DNA of 64,000 nucleotides from the NCBI RefSeq assembly GCF_900141745.1, contig NZ_FSRM01000001.1:496001-560000 (forward strand), in the 5' to 3' direction. The notes under the pieces are model-generated. The model was not told the DNA's origin. It made no database searches and saw nothing but the letters and a program-made list of their open reading frames with translations. This stretch comes from Paraburkholderia phenazinium. Lineage in GTDB: Bacteria > Pseudomonadota > Gammaproteobacteria > Burkholderiales > Burkholderiaceae. The translations under genes and the position numbers were made by a program. Below are positions 9,228-17,265 of this stretch, in pieces; position 1 is the first letter of the stretch; each line of letters begins with the position of its first letter.

Positions 9228-9354
9228 GTGAGCGCGGTTCGATGCGGCGGATGGAACGCGCAGCGCGCATTCAAGCCGTCCGATTGAAAGCCTCCGAGCC
9301 TGGCGGGCGGCCAGCGAATGCAGATTCGCGGTACCCGTCGCAACGCTCCTCGAA
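9228..9354 (-). promoter_or_regulatory. SAH riboswitch upstream of ahcY
   Basis: In the leftward transcript the leader begins CGAGGAGCGUUGCGACGGG and continues after a variable hairpin with CCCGCCAGGCUCGG, the core of the S-adenosylhomocysteine riboswitch. P1 forms from UCGAG with CUCGG, P2 from CGGG with CCCG, and the 5' GAGCG can pair with CGCUC about 100 nt later (complement near 9228-9236) as the pseudoknot helix. The class is known to switch ahcY genes on when SAH accumulates. It lies 38 bp before the ahcY ATG, directly after the predicted transcription start. Confidence 0.92.
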
Positions 9355-9365
9355 GACGAACGGCG

Positions 9366-9374
9366 ATTGTAGCA
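9366..9374 (-). promoter_or_regulatory. Extended -10 promoter for the ahcY riboswitch transcript
   Basis: Read leftwards the sequence is TGCTACAAT, an extended -10 element (TGn plus a 5/6 match to TATAAT). No good -35 box is present at 17 bp, as expected for extended -10 promoters. Transcription would begin around 9359, a few bases before the riboswitch P1 helix. Confidence 0.55.
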
Positions 9375-9431
9375 AATAGAGATGGCTTCGGGGTGTCGGT
9401 CCGGAAAGCGCGTACGACACGAAGGCAGAGC

Positions 9432-10205
9432 CTAAGCCGGCGTACCGGCCGGGCCGCTCAGCGAGCGCAGTTGCGCGATGTTTGCTCTGGCGGCCTCGAC
9501 GAACTGGCCGGACAGCCGGAACGACTCCTCGACATCGGCCGCGACTGGCGCCTGCATGCCAAAGCAAATGCGGAAATAGCGCTCCGCATGGATGCCCTGG
9601 TGGTAATGCATCCGCACGCGCCTGGCGTCGCCCAGGCGCCGGTTACCGAACAGTTCGCGCAGGGCCCATGAAAACGCGCCGTCTTCTCCGCCATTGCGGC
9701 GGAAAAAGGCGTCCATTGGAAAACCGCCCAGCGCCGCATAGACCGCCCGCCGGATGATCAGGCTGCTCGGCACCGTGTTGCTCAGCGTTGCGGCGTGCTC
9801 CGCGAAATCCGGATGCGCGGTGATTTCCGCCGGGAAGCCGGCGTATTCAACGTCGAGCCGGATCGAGGCTTCCGTGGGGTTCTGCTCCAGATAGCCGCTC
9901 GCGGCTGCCAACGCGCCGGGGAGATAGTCGTCGTCCGCGTCGATAAAGGCCAGCAAAGGTTGCGTGGCATGTAGCGCGGCCCAGTTGCGTGCCCGCGCGG
10001 CGCCGCCGTTCGCTGGCATCTGCAGCAGACCGATGCGCGGATCGCGCTCGCCGTAGTAGCGCGCGATCTCGATCGAGCGATCGGTCGAGCCGTCATCCAC
10101 GACGATAATCTGCGCCGCTTCGGGCTGGATGACGCAGCTGTCGAGCGTACGGGCGAGGGTCGCCGCCGCGTTGTAGCAGGGAATGATGATCGAAATGGGC
10201 AGCAT
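9432..10205 (-). CDS. Family 2 glycosyltransferase
   Basis: A GT-A fold glycosyltransferase of 257 aa. The N-terminus has the GT2 start ISIIIPCYNAAATLARTLDS, the nucleotide-binding IVVDDGSTDRS, and the metal-binding DADDDY in the position of the DXD motif. C-terminal to this come EYAGFP and GGEDGAFSWALRE, where ED would be the catalytic-base region. The ATG at 10205 gives the natural start; an in-frame ATG at 10259 is possible and neither has a clear ribosome site. It stands alone, divergent from a LysR regulator; acceptor and sugar are unknown. Confidence 0.85.
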   Translation of the reverse strand: MLPISIIIPCYNAAATLARTLDSCVIQPEAAQIIVVDDGSTDRSIEIARYYGERDPRIGLLQMPANGGAARARNWAALHATQPLLAFIDADDDYLPGALAAASGYLEQNPTEASIRLDVEYAGFPAEITAHPDFAEHAATLSNTVPSSLIIRRAVYAALGGFPMDAFFRRNGGEDGAFSWALRELFGNRRLGDARRVRMHYHQGIHAERYFRICFGMQAPVAADVEESFRLSGQFVEAARANIAQLRSLSGPAGTPA

Positions 10206-10452
10206 GGCGTTCGGAGAGGACGGCGCGAAGGGGCAAACACAAAGGGAGTTGATGATCATAGCGCCGTCTTGCGCCGATTCATCCTGAAAAGCGGCGGCCG
10301 TCCATGTAAGGAAAAACAACGGGGAAATCGCATGCTTATGGCGATTTCCAGCTGACTTCACACGAAAGCCCGCACTGATTGCACCGCAACATAAATATAA
10401 TGACTCGCACTCGCCATACTCATTCCACATTGGAATTCTGGAGCCTGGAATC

Positions 10453-11415
10453 GTGGAACTTCGTGCCCTGCGCTATTTCGTCGAAGTCGTGCGCCAGCAA
10501 AGTTTTACCGTGGCCGCCGAGCAGATGTTCGTCACCCAGCCAACCATCAGCAAGATGGTGAAGTCGCTGGAAGACGAAATCGGCTCGCCGCTATTGCTGC
10601 GCGACGGCCGTCAGATGGTGCTCACTGACGCCGGTCGCATCGTCTATCAGCGCGGCCAGGATGTGCTCGCCGCGCACGCGCAGTTGCAGGCTGAACTCAA
10701 CGACCTGGACACGCTGGGCCGTGGTGAACTAACTATCGGGATTCCGCCAATGGGCGGATCCCTCTTTACGCCCGCAATCGCCGCCTTCCGGCAGCAATAT
10801 CCGAAGATCGAGCTGAAACTGTTCGAACAAGGTTCGCGGGCCATCGAAGCGGCACTGATCAATGGCGAGCTCGAACTGGGAGGCGTGCTGCAGCCGGTTG
10901 ACCCCGAACACATCGACGTGCTTCCAATGACGCGCCAGTTGCTGTGGCTCGTCGCGCGCCGCGGCTCGCGCTGGGACGGCCTGCAACGGGTGCCACTCGC
11001 GGGCCTGGCGAGCGAGCCATTCGTCTTCTACGGCGAAAGCCTCGCGCTCAACGACGTCGTGCTGAACGCGTGCCGCGCAGCAGGCTTTGCGCCGACTATC
11101 GTCGGGCGCAGCGGCCACTGGGATTTCATGGCGGCGCTCGTGCTGGCAGGCGTCGGCATCGCGCTGTTGCCCGCGCCCTATTGCCGGCGCCTCGACGCGA
11201 CGCAATTCACCTGCCGCCCAGTGGTCGACCCCGAGATTCCGTGGGAAATGGCGGTCGGCTGGCGGCGCAACGGCTACCTCTCGCACGCCGCGCGCGCATG
11301 GCTCGAAGTGGCGCGCGAAATCCTGCCCTCCCAGCCCGGCGACGATCTGATGCATTGGCCCGACATCGGCATCACCGGGCTTGCGCCGACCGACAGCGGG
11401 CCGGCCGGCGCCTAG
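10453..11415 (+). CDS. LysR-family transcriptional regulator
   Basis: DNA-binding regulator of 320 aa. Residues 1-60 are the LysR winged helix (LRALRYFVEVVRQQSFTVAA, then QPTISKMVKSLEDEIGSPLLLRDG), and the rest is the two-lobed effector domain (LTIGIPPMGGSLFTPAIAAF; DFMAALVLAGVGIALLPAPY). Starting at ATG 10453 gives the canonical MELRALRYF opening. Divergent from the glycosyltransferase with a 247-bp shared control region, the usual layout when a LysR protein controls its neighbour, but the target and ligand cannot be read from sequence. Confidence 0.9.
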   Translation: MELRALRYFVEVVRQQSFTVAAEQMFVTQPTISKMVKSLEDEIGSPLLLRDGRQMVLTDAGRIVYQRGQDVLAAHAQLQAELNDLDTLGRGELTIGIPPMGGSLFTPAIAAFRQQYPKIELKLFEQGSRAIEAALINGELELGGVLQPVDPEHIDVLPMTRQLLWLVARRGSRWDGLQRVPLAGLASEPFVFYGESLALNDVVLNACRAAGFAPTIVGRSGHWDFMAALVLAGVGIALLPAPYCRRLDATQFTCRPVVDPEIPWEMAVGWRRNGYLSHAARAWLEVAREILPSQPGDDLMHWPDIGITGLAPTDSGPAGA

Positions 11416-11535
11416 GTTATGGCCTGGGTGATCGCTGGGGTGTCCCCCGGGGCGACCTCCGAGGTGGGTCCCGAGATGATTCCAAGGGTAATCGTCCGGG
11501 TTGATGCCAAGGCGAATGCCCGGTCAATACCGTAC

Positions 11536-13335
11536 TTACTGCTGCGCCTCGACGAACTCAATCCGTCGATTCGCAAAGCGGCCACTCTCGGTGTCGTTGC
11601 TCGCCACCGGATGCGCATCGCCGTAGCCTTGCGCCGTTAGCGAGTCAGCCGGCACACCGGTCCTGACGAGGAATGCACGAACCGATTCAGCGCGTTTCTT
11701 CGACAGCAGCAGATTCTGCTGATCGCCGCCGACGTTGTCCGAATAGCCTGCCACTTCGAGCTTCGCGGCCTTGCCGTTTTGCGAGCAGGCCATCAGCACC
11801 TGGGCCGACTGACGCAGATCGTCGACCGCCGACGCCGGCACACGCGCGCTCGCGCTTGTAAAGTTGATCACCTGCAGGTTCAGCACCTTGACCACATCAG
11901 CGACGACGCACGAGCTATCCGGCGCGAGCAGATCTTTGATCGCACTACGGAACGATTGCGTTGCGTCGGCCACGGCCTGCTCCGCGTTGAATGCGCCAAT
12001 CTGATACGACGCACCAAACAGAGACTTCAGGCGCTCGAGCCAGCCGAGCTTCGCGTTGGCTGCTGTGCCGCTCAGTTCGATACGCGCGCCGTCCAGCTTC
12101 ACTTCCGCGCCGGGTAGCGCCATCAACGGCAGCAACGCGTCGAGATGTGAGAGCCAGTCGGCCGGCTTCGTGTCCGGATCGACAGTGATATTGGCGGCAA
12201 CGTGGTCGGCGCCGAACTTCTTCGTCAATGCATCGATCAACGCCGCCTTTTCGGCTTCGCTGCCGACCGTCGCCGTCAACGTCGGCTTGCCGGCCGGATC
12301 GACCGTGAAGGTCAGTTGACTATCTTTGGTAGGTGCCGGAGCAGCGGCAGGCTGCGACGCCGCGCTTGCGCTCGCGGCGAGCTCCGCTGATGCGGCAGGC
12401 GCAGAAGCAGCAGGCGCAGAAGCAACGACATCCGAAGCAGCCACCGTCGACGCCGCGACATCGCTTGCAAGTGCCACAGCCGGAGCCGAGGCAGCGGCAA
12501 CCACGGAAGCTGCCTGCGAGGTCGAGCCCGTGACGTCCAAAGTCTGCTCATGCTGGCAGCCGCGCAGGAACAGGAACGCCAGCACCGCGGCGAGCGCGGC
12601 GAGCAGCCACCACAGCCAACTGTGAGAGCGACGCTCCTCGCGCAAAACAGCGTCGACCGGTACGCGCGGCGCAGCCTGCGGGGCCTGCGTGGTGTGCACC
12701 GAAGGATTGACCGGCGCAGCAGGTGCAACCGGATGCTCGATATGCGCCGACACCGCCTTCAGTTGCGGCAGAACGCTGCCCATGAACGTTGCCACACCGC
12801 CGAGCCCGAGCGCCGACAACAGTCCGTCATTCAGAAACGGGGCGATAGCGGGCAACTGATGACCGAGCAGCGTCGGCAACTGCCCGACGCTGCCTTGCGC
12901 TTCGAGGAAATGACGCTTCAGGACGCCAAGCAGCGTGGCGCCGACGATACCCGTCAAAGCATGCGCAGACTGCGCCGGCACGCCGGTTTGTGCGGCGACT
13001 GTATCGCTCACGCCGTCGAGCCGGCGATCGGTCACGCGAGCCAGCAATTGACGGCCGGCACCTTCGAGCAGACTCAAGCCAGCCGTGCTCGCGAGCAATT
13101 GCGGCAGTTGTTCGCCGATATGCGCATTGACCTCCGGCGCCATGATCGTGGTGAACAACGAGCGTGCGCCTTCGAGCGTGGCGCCCTTATGCATCAATGC
13201 TGCGACGAGTGCAGGAGCAGCGGCGCCGATGACTTTGTCGGTGACGGCCGGTGGCAGCCCGAAGCGCTCCGACAGTTGCCGCACCACGCTGTCAGACAGC
13301 GCGGACTGAATCAGTTGAATTACGTTGATACTCAT
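11536..13335 (-). CDS. DUF937 / OmpA C-terminal domain envelope protein
   Basis: A 599-aa composite. Residues about 5-200 are a DUF937-type helical domain (MSINVIQLIQSALSDSVV); residues 240-257 form one membrane helix (WLWWLLAALAAVLAFLFL) followed by a Cys. An Ala/Ser-rich linker of about 80 residues comes next, then a BON-like segment (LTFTVDPAGKPTLTATVGS), and last an OmpA peptidoglycan-binding domain (EVAGYSDNVGGDQQNLLLSK.RAESVRAFL, ending FANRRIEFVEAQQ). The topology suggests an inner-membrane anchor with a periplasmic arm touching peptidoglycan. AAGGAAGCGAG precedes the ATG at 13335. Role unknown; stands alone. Confidence 0.85.
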   Translation of the reverse strand: MSINVIQLIQSALSDSVVRQLSERFGLPPAVTDKVIGAAAPALVAALMHKGATLEGARSLFTTIMAPEVNAHIGEQLPQLLASTAGLSLLEGAGRQLLARVTDRRLDGVSDTVAAQTGVPAQSAHALTGIVGATLLGVLKRHFLEAQGSVGQLPTLLGHQLPAIAPFLNDGLLSALGLGGVATFMGSVLPQLKAVSAHIEHPVAPAAPVNPSVHTTQAPQAAPRVPVDAVLREERRSHSWLWWLLAALAAVLAFLFLRGCQHEQTLDVTGSTSQAASVVAAASAPAVALASDVAASTVAASDVVASAPAASAPAASAELAASASAASQPAAAPAPTKDSQLTFTVDPAGKPTLTATVGSEAEKAALIDALTKKFGADHVAANITVDPDTKPADWLSHLDALLPLMALPGAEVKLDGARIELSGTAANAKLGWLERLKSLFGASYQIGAFNAEQAVADATQSFRSAIKDLLAPDSSCVVADVVKVLNLQVINFTSASARVPASAVDDLRQSAQVLMACSQNGKAAKLEVAGYSDNVGGDQQNLLLSKKRAESVRAFLVRTGVPADSLTAQGYGDAHPVASNDTESGRFANRRIEFVEAQQ

Positions 13336-13547
13336 CGACTCGCTTCCTTGAGAGGGCGAACGCGCCACCTGACACGCTCTTTCGCGGCGAGAGTATAGAG
13401 GCCTGAAAATCTCAAAAACGAGGCGAGAAGATTAATTACATATCTTTGTAGAAATCCATCAATATTCCTAACTAGCAGTCTGATTTTAAGAGACTCGCCC
13501 CGTCATCCGGGCCGCCAGATATTCAGTGAGCGCGTGACGGCGGCGAT

Positions 13548-15188
13548 TCAAACCACCGCCCCGGCGCAGACTCCAACCTGAGTCGACTGTGCGGTGCGGC
13601 GCGCGGTCGCGATGAGATCCGCGGCCCGCTCGCCGATCATCACGGTCGGCGCATTGGTGTTGCCGCCAATCAGCGTCGGCATCACCGAGGCGTCCACAAT
13701 CCGCAATCCCGTCACGCCACGCACGCGCAGCTGCGGGTCGACCACCGAGCCGGCATCGCTGCCCATCCGGCAGGTAGCAACCGGGTGATAAATCGTATCG
13801 GCGTGCGCCGCGATGGTTTCAAGCAACTCGGCGCGCGTCTGCCCCACATGCGTGTACAACTCCTTGCCACCGTGCACCGCAAGCGAAGGCGCATCGAGAA
13901 TCCGCCTCGCCATGTATGCGCCTTCCAGCAATAACTCCAGGTCGCGCGGGTCGCTCAGGAAACGCGGATCGATCACCGGTGCCTCACGCGCATCGGCGCT
14001 CGCGAGCGTCACCGTGCCGCGACTATGCGGACGCAGCACGCACACGTGCAGCGAATAGCCGTGCCCCCAGTGCATATGCCGGTTGTGATCGTCGACGAGC
14101 GCGGCGCAGAAGTGCAATTGCAGATCGGGACGCTCGAGCGTGGGCCGGCTCTTCAGGAAACCGCCCGCCTCGGCGACATTGCTCGACAGCATGCCCGTAC
14201 CGTGCCGCATGAAGGTGACGAACTGCGGCAGCATCCGCGCGATGCCGCGCAGCGAAAAGCCGGTTGGCTCGATCGACGCCACGCGCTTGTTGATCGTAAA
14301 GTCGACATGGTCGATCAGGTTGCGGCCCACTTGCGGCGCGTCGTGAATCACTGGCACACCGAACGATTGCAGTTGCGCGGCCGGACCGATCCCCGAGCAC
14401 ATCAACAGTTGCGGCGAATTGAACGCGCCCGCTGCGAGCACCACCTCGCCACGCGCTTCGAGCGTCTCGGTACGTCCGCCGCGCACGATTTCCACACCGC
14501 TTGCGCGCTTGCCGTCCAAGGTCACGCGCAGCACGGTGGCATCAGCCAGCGTATGCAGATTGCTCCGGTTGCGACCGTAGATATACGCCCGCGCGACGCT
14601 GCAGCGTCTGCCGTCGCGCTGCGTGACCTGATAGAAACCGACGCCTTCCTGATCGGCGCCGTTGAAGTCGGTATTGAGCCGATGCCCTGCTTCCAGCGCC
14701 GCCTGCACGAAGCGTTGCGAGAACGGATTGCGATAGCGCAGATCGCTGACGGTGAGCGGGCCATCCGCGCCATGCCACGCATCGGCGCCGCGCTCGTTAC
14801 CCTCCGCACGCCGGAAGTACGGCAGCACATCGTCCCACGCCCAGCCGTCGCAGCCGAGCCGCGCCCATTCGTCGTAATCGAGCGGGTGGCCACGCGTGTA
14901 GATCATGGCGTTGATTGCGCTCGAACCGCCGAAGCCGCGCCCGCGCGGTTGATAGCCGCGGCGTCCGGCGAGGGCCGGTTGCGGGGTGGTCTCGTAGCCA
15001 TAGTTGGTCTTGAGCTTGTTGGGCACAACCGCAGCGACGCCGACCGGCATGTTGACGAACAGATTGCGCTCCGTATGCGGACCTGCTTCGATCAGCGCGA
15101 TCGTGGCGTCGGGACAGGCGTCCGCGAGCCGTGCCGCCAGCGAACAGCCGCCCGAACCCGCCCCTACGATGATGTAGTCGTATTGCAT
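13548..15188 (-). CDS. GMC-family FAD-dependent alcohol dehydrogenase/oxidoreductase
   Basis: A 546-aa glucose-methanol-choline oxidoreductase. The N-terminal FAD site reads DYIIVGAGSGGCSLAARLAD, followed by GGSSAINAMIYTRGH (GMC signature 1) and GAFNSPQLLMCSGIGP (signature 2). The active-site His lies in IYHPVATCRMG and the flavin-binding end is GGNTNAPTVMIGERAADLI. Relatives include choline dehydrogenase (BetA) and alkanol dehydrogenase AlkJ; the absence of a bet operon makes a broad-range alcohol dehydrogenase more likely. AGGAGGAG precedes the ATG. It diverges from an acyl-CoA dehydrogenase and an aldehyde dehydrogenase. Confidence 0.92.
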   Translation of the reverse strand: MQYDYIIVGAGSGGCSLAARLADACPDATIALIEAGPHTERNLFVNMPVGVAAVVPNKLKTNYGYETTPQPALAGRRGYQPRGRGFGGSSAINAMIYTRGHPLDYDEWARLGCDGWAWDDVLPYFRRAEGNERGADAWHGADGPLTVSDLRYRNPFSQRFVQAALEAGHRLNTDFNGADQEGVGFYQVTQRDGRRCSVARAYIYGRNRSNLHTLADATVLRVTLDGKRASGVEIVRGGRTETLEARGEVVLAAGAFNSPQLLMCSGIGPAAQLQSFGVPVIHDAPQVGRNLIDHVDFTINKRVASIEPTGFSLRGIARMLPQFVTFMRHGTGMLSSNVAEAGGFLKSRPTLERPDLQLHFCAALVDDHNRHMHWGHGYSLHVCVLRPHSRGTVTLASADAREAPVIDPRFLSDPRDLELLLEGAYMARRILDAPSLAVHGGKELYTHVGQTRAELLETIAAHADTIYHPVATCRMGSDAGSVVDPQLRVRGVTGLRIVDASVMPTLIGGNTNAPTVMIGERAADLIATARRTAQSTQVGVCAGAVV

Positions 15189-15540
15189 GCGCTCCTCCTG
15201 ATGTGGGCCGCGTGCTGCGCGAACCCAAGCAAAGCTGTCTCGTGCACACTTGTCTACGTGTGTTTCCTGCGCATTGTAGGGAGCGTTGCCACGGTGCGGC
15301 GGGTTCGCGCCAGAGCGATCCCTCTAAACGAAACGCGCACCGCGACCCTATGATGAAAGGTGCAGCGCCGTGGCGGCCAGGCAGCGCCGGCGGCCCTTGA
15401 AGGCCTGCGCTGCAAGTATCCGCGCGGTATTCAAACACCGCGTGATGCGCACTGCCCCACCGGCACGCGGCCCGCATACACTGATAAAACAGCGCCTCCT
15501 GATCGAACCCCGGCGCGCATCCGTCAAACGGAGACAGCAG
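15189..15540. other. Divergent control region between the GMC oxidoreductase and aidB
   Basis: 352 bp without a gene. The aidB frame is open upstream through most of it, but those codons precede the ribosome site GGAGA and lack family similarity. It must hold promoters for both directions; I could not pick out a convincing -35/-10 pair, operator palindrome or terminator. Confidence 0.5.
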
Positions 15541-17223
15541 ATGGAACGGCATGGCCCCGGAACAACGCACGACGTCACGAATCAGGTTCCGCCGCTGGCG
15601 GACTACAACCTATTTACCAGCGATACCGCCCTCGCCGCCGCACTGGAACGCGATGGCGCGTCGTGGCATCACGATGCGCTGCAGCGGCACGGCGCAGCAC
15701 TGACCACCCCGGATACGCTCGCGCTTGCCGAGCTGGCGAACCGCCACACGCCCGAGCTGCACACCTACAGCCCGCGTGGCGAGCGCATCGACGCGCTGGA
15801 ATTTCATCCTGCGTGGCACACGCTACTGTCATTGCTGCGGCGTGAAGGACTGCACGCGCTGCCGTTTTCCGATCCACAGCGCGGCGCCATGGCGGCACGC
15901 TGCGCCGGCTATTTCCTGCATGCGCAGATCGAGTCCGGGTCGTTGTGTCCGATGACCATGACGTTCGCCAGCATTCCGGTGCTGCAGCGCGAACCCGCGC
16001 TGTTCGCGACGCTGCGCGACAAACTCTATGCGCGCGAACACGATCCGCGCGACCTGCCGCTCAGCCAGAAAACCTCGGCGATGATCGGCATGGGCATGAC
16101 CGAGAAACAAGGCGGCTCGGACGTGCGCAGCAACCAGACGCGCGCTTACGCAACAGGCGGCGGCGCAGGCAGTGGGCGCGGCGGCGAATACCGGTTGGTC
16201 GGCCACAAGTGGTTCTTTTCCGCACCGCAATGCGACGCTCACCTGGTACTCGCCCGCACCGACGATCACGAAGGCCTGTCGTGTTTCTTCGTGCCGCGCT
16301 TCGCACCGGACGGCAGCAAGAACGCCGTGCAGATCCAGCGCCTGAAAGACAAGCTCGGTAACCGCTCGAACGCCAGCAGCGAAGTCGAATTCCTCGACGC
16401 GTACGGCATTCTGATCGGCGAAGAAGGACGGGGCGTACCGACCATCATCGAAATGGCCAACTACACGCGACTCGATTGCGTGATCGGCAGCGCCGCATTG
16501 ATGCGCGCGGCGCTGGTGCAGGCCATCCACCATGCCCGGCATCGCAGCGCGTTCGGCCGGCATCTGACCGAGCAACCGCTGATGCAAAACGTGCTCGCCG
16601 ATCTCGCACTGGAATCCGAAGCCGCGACGGTACTGTTCATGCGTTTAGCGCGCGCGTTCGAAGACGCCGCGAGCGCGCCGGAAGAGCGCGCGTGGCGGCG
16701 CATCGTCACGCCGGCCGCGAAGTACTGGGTCTGCAAGCGCACGCTGGAATTCACCGGCGAAGCCATGGAAGTCTGGGGCGGCAACGGTTATGTCGAAGAA
16801 GGGCCGATGGCACGCTTCTACCGTGAGGCGCCGGTCAATTCGATCTGGGAAGGCTCCGGCAACGTGATGTGCCTCGACGTGTTGCGCGCCATGGAACGCG
16901 AGGCCGACGCAGCACAAGCGCTCTTCGCCGCGTGGCACGCGACTGCGCAGGGACACCCGGCGCTCACCGCTGCGCTCGGACGTCTGGCAGCGACGCTCAA
17001 GAACGCGCCAGAAACGCGCGAAGCGTCGGCGCGGCGCATCGCCCAGCAGATCGTGCTGATCGCGCAGGCCACGCTGCTCGTGCAACACGCACCGGCGGCC
17101 GTGGCCGACGCGTTCATCGCGACACGCCTCGCCGACGGCTGCGGCGAAAGCGGTCGCGTGTACGGCACGCTGCCCGCCACGTTCGATCACGCGGCGATTA
17201 TCGAGCGGGCGTTTGCCGCGTGA
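15541..17223 (+). CDS. aidB: AidB-type acyl-CoA dehydrogenase
   Basis: Flavoprotein of the acyl-CoA dehydrogenase superfamily, 560 aa, matching E. coli AidB in length and throughout: DYNLFTSDTALAAALERDGA near the start, GSLCPMTMTFASIPVL, the flavin-site GMGMTEKQGGSDVRSN, LVGHKWFFSAPQ, LKDKLGNRSNASSEVEF, and NSIWEGSGNVMCLDVLRAM near the active-site Glu. AidB is linked to the response to DNA alkylation and binds DNA, though its substrate is unsettled. The start at 15541 is chosen because family similarity begins there and GGAGA precedes it. It is followed 42 bp later by an aldehyde dehydrogenase rather than by ada or alkB. Confidence 0.9.
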   Translation: MERHGPGTTHDVTNQVPPLADYNLFTSDTALAAALERDGASWHHDALQRHGAALTTPDTLALAELANRHTPELHTYSPRGERIDALEFHPAWHTLLSLLRREGLHALPFSDPQRGAMAARCAGYFLHAQIESGSLCPMTMTFASIPVLQREPALFATLRDKLYAREHDPRDLPLSQKTSAMIGMGMTEKQGGSDVRSNQTRAYATGGGAGSGRGGEYRLVGHKWFFSAPQCDAHLVLARTDDHEGLSCFFVPRFAPDGSKNAVQIQRLKDKLGNRSNASSEVEFLDAYGILIGEEGRGVPTIIEMANYTRLDCVIGSAALMRAALVQAIHHARHRSAFGRHLTEQPLMQNVLADLALESEAATVLFMRLARAFEDAASAPEERAWRRIVTPAAKYWVCKRTLEFTGEAMEVWGGNGYVEEGPMARFYREAPVNSIWEGSGNVMCLDVLRAMEREADAAQALFAAWHATAQGHPALTAALGRLAATLKNAPETREASARRIAQQIVLIAQATLLVQHAPAAVADAFIATRLADGCGESGRVYGTLPATFDHAAIIERAFAA

Positions 17224-17265
17224 TCTGCACACGACGATAACGAATAACCATAAAAGGGAGTGGAC

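Noticed and set aside
9190..9270. N-terminal extension of ahcY by 27 codons
   Set aside because: The stretch is riboswitch and ribosome-site sequence; family similarity and AAAGGAGG both point to the ATG at 9189.
14025..15353. 442-codon frame antisense to the GMC oxidoreductase
   Set aside because: The oxidoreductase on the other strand carries all family motifs; this frame has none.
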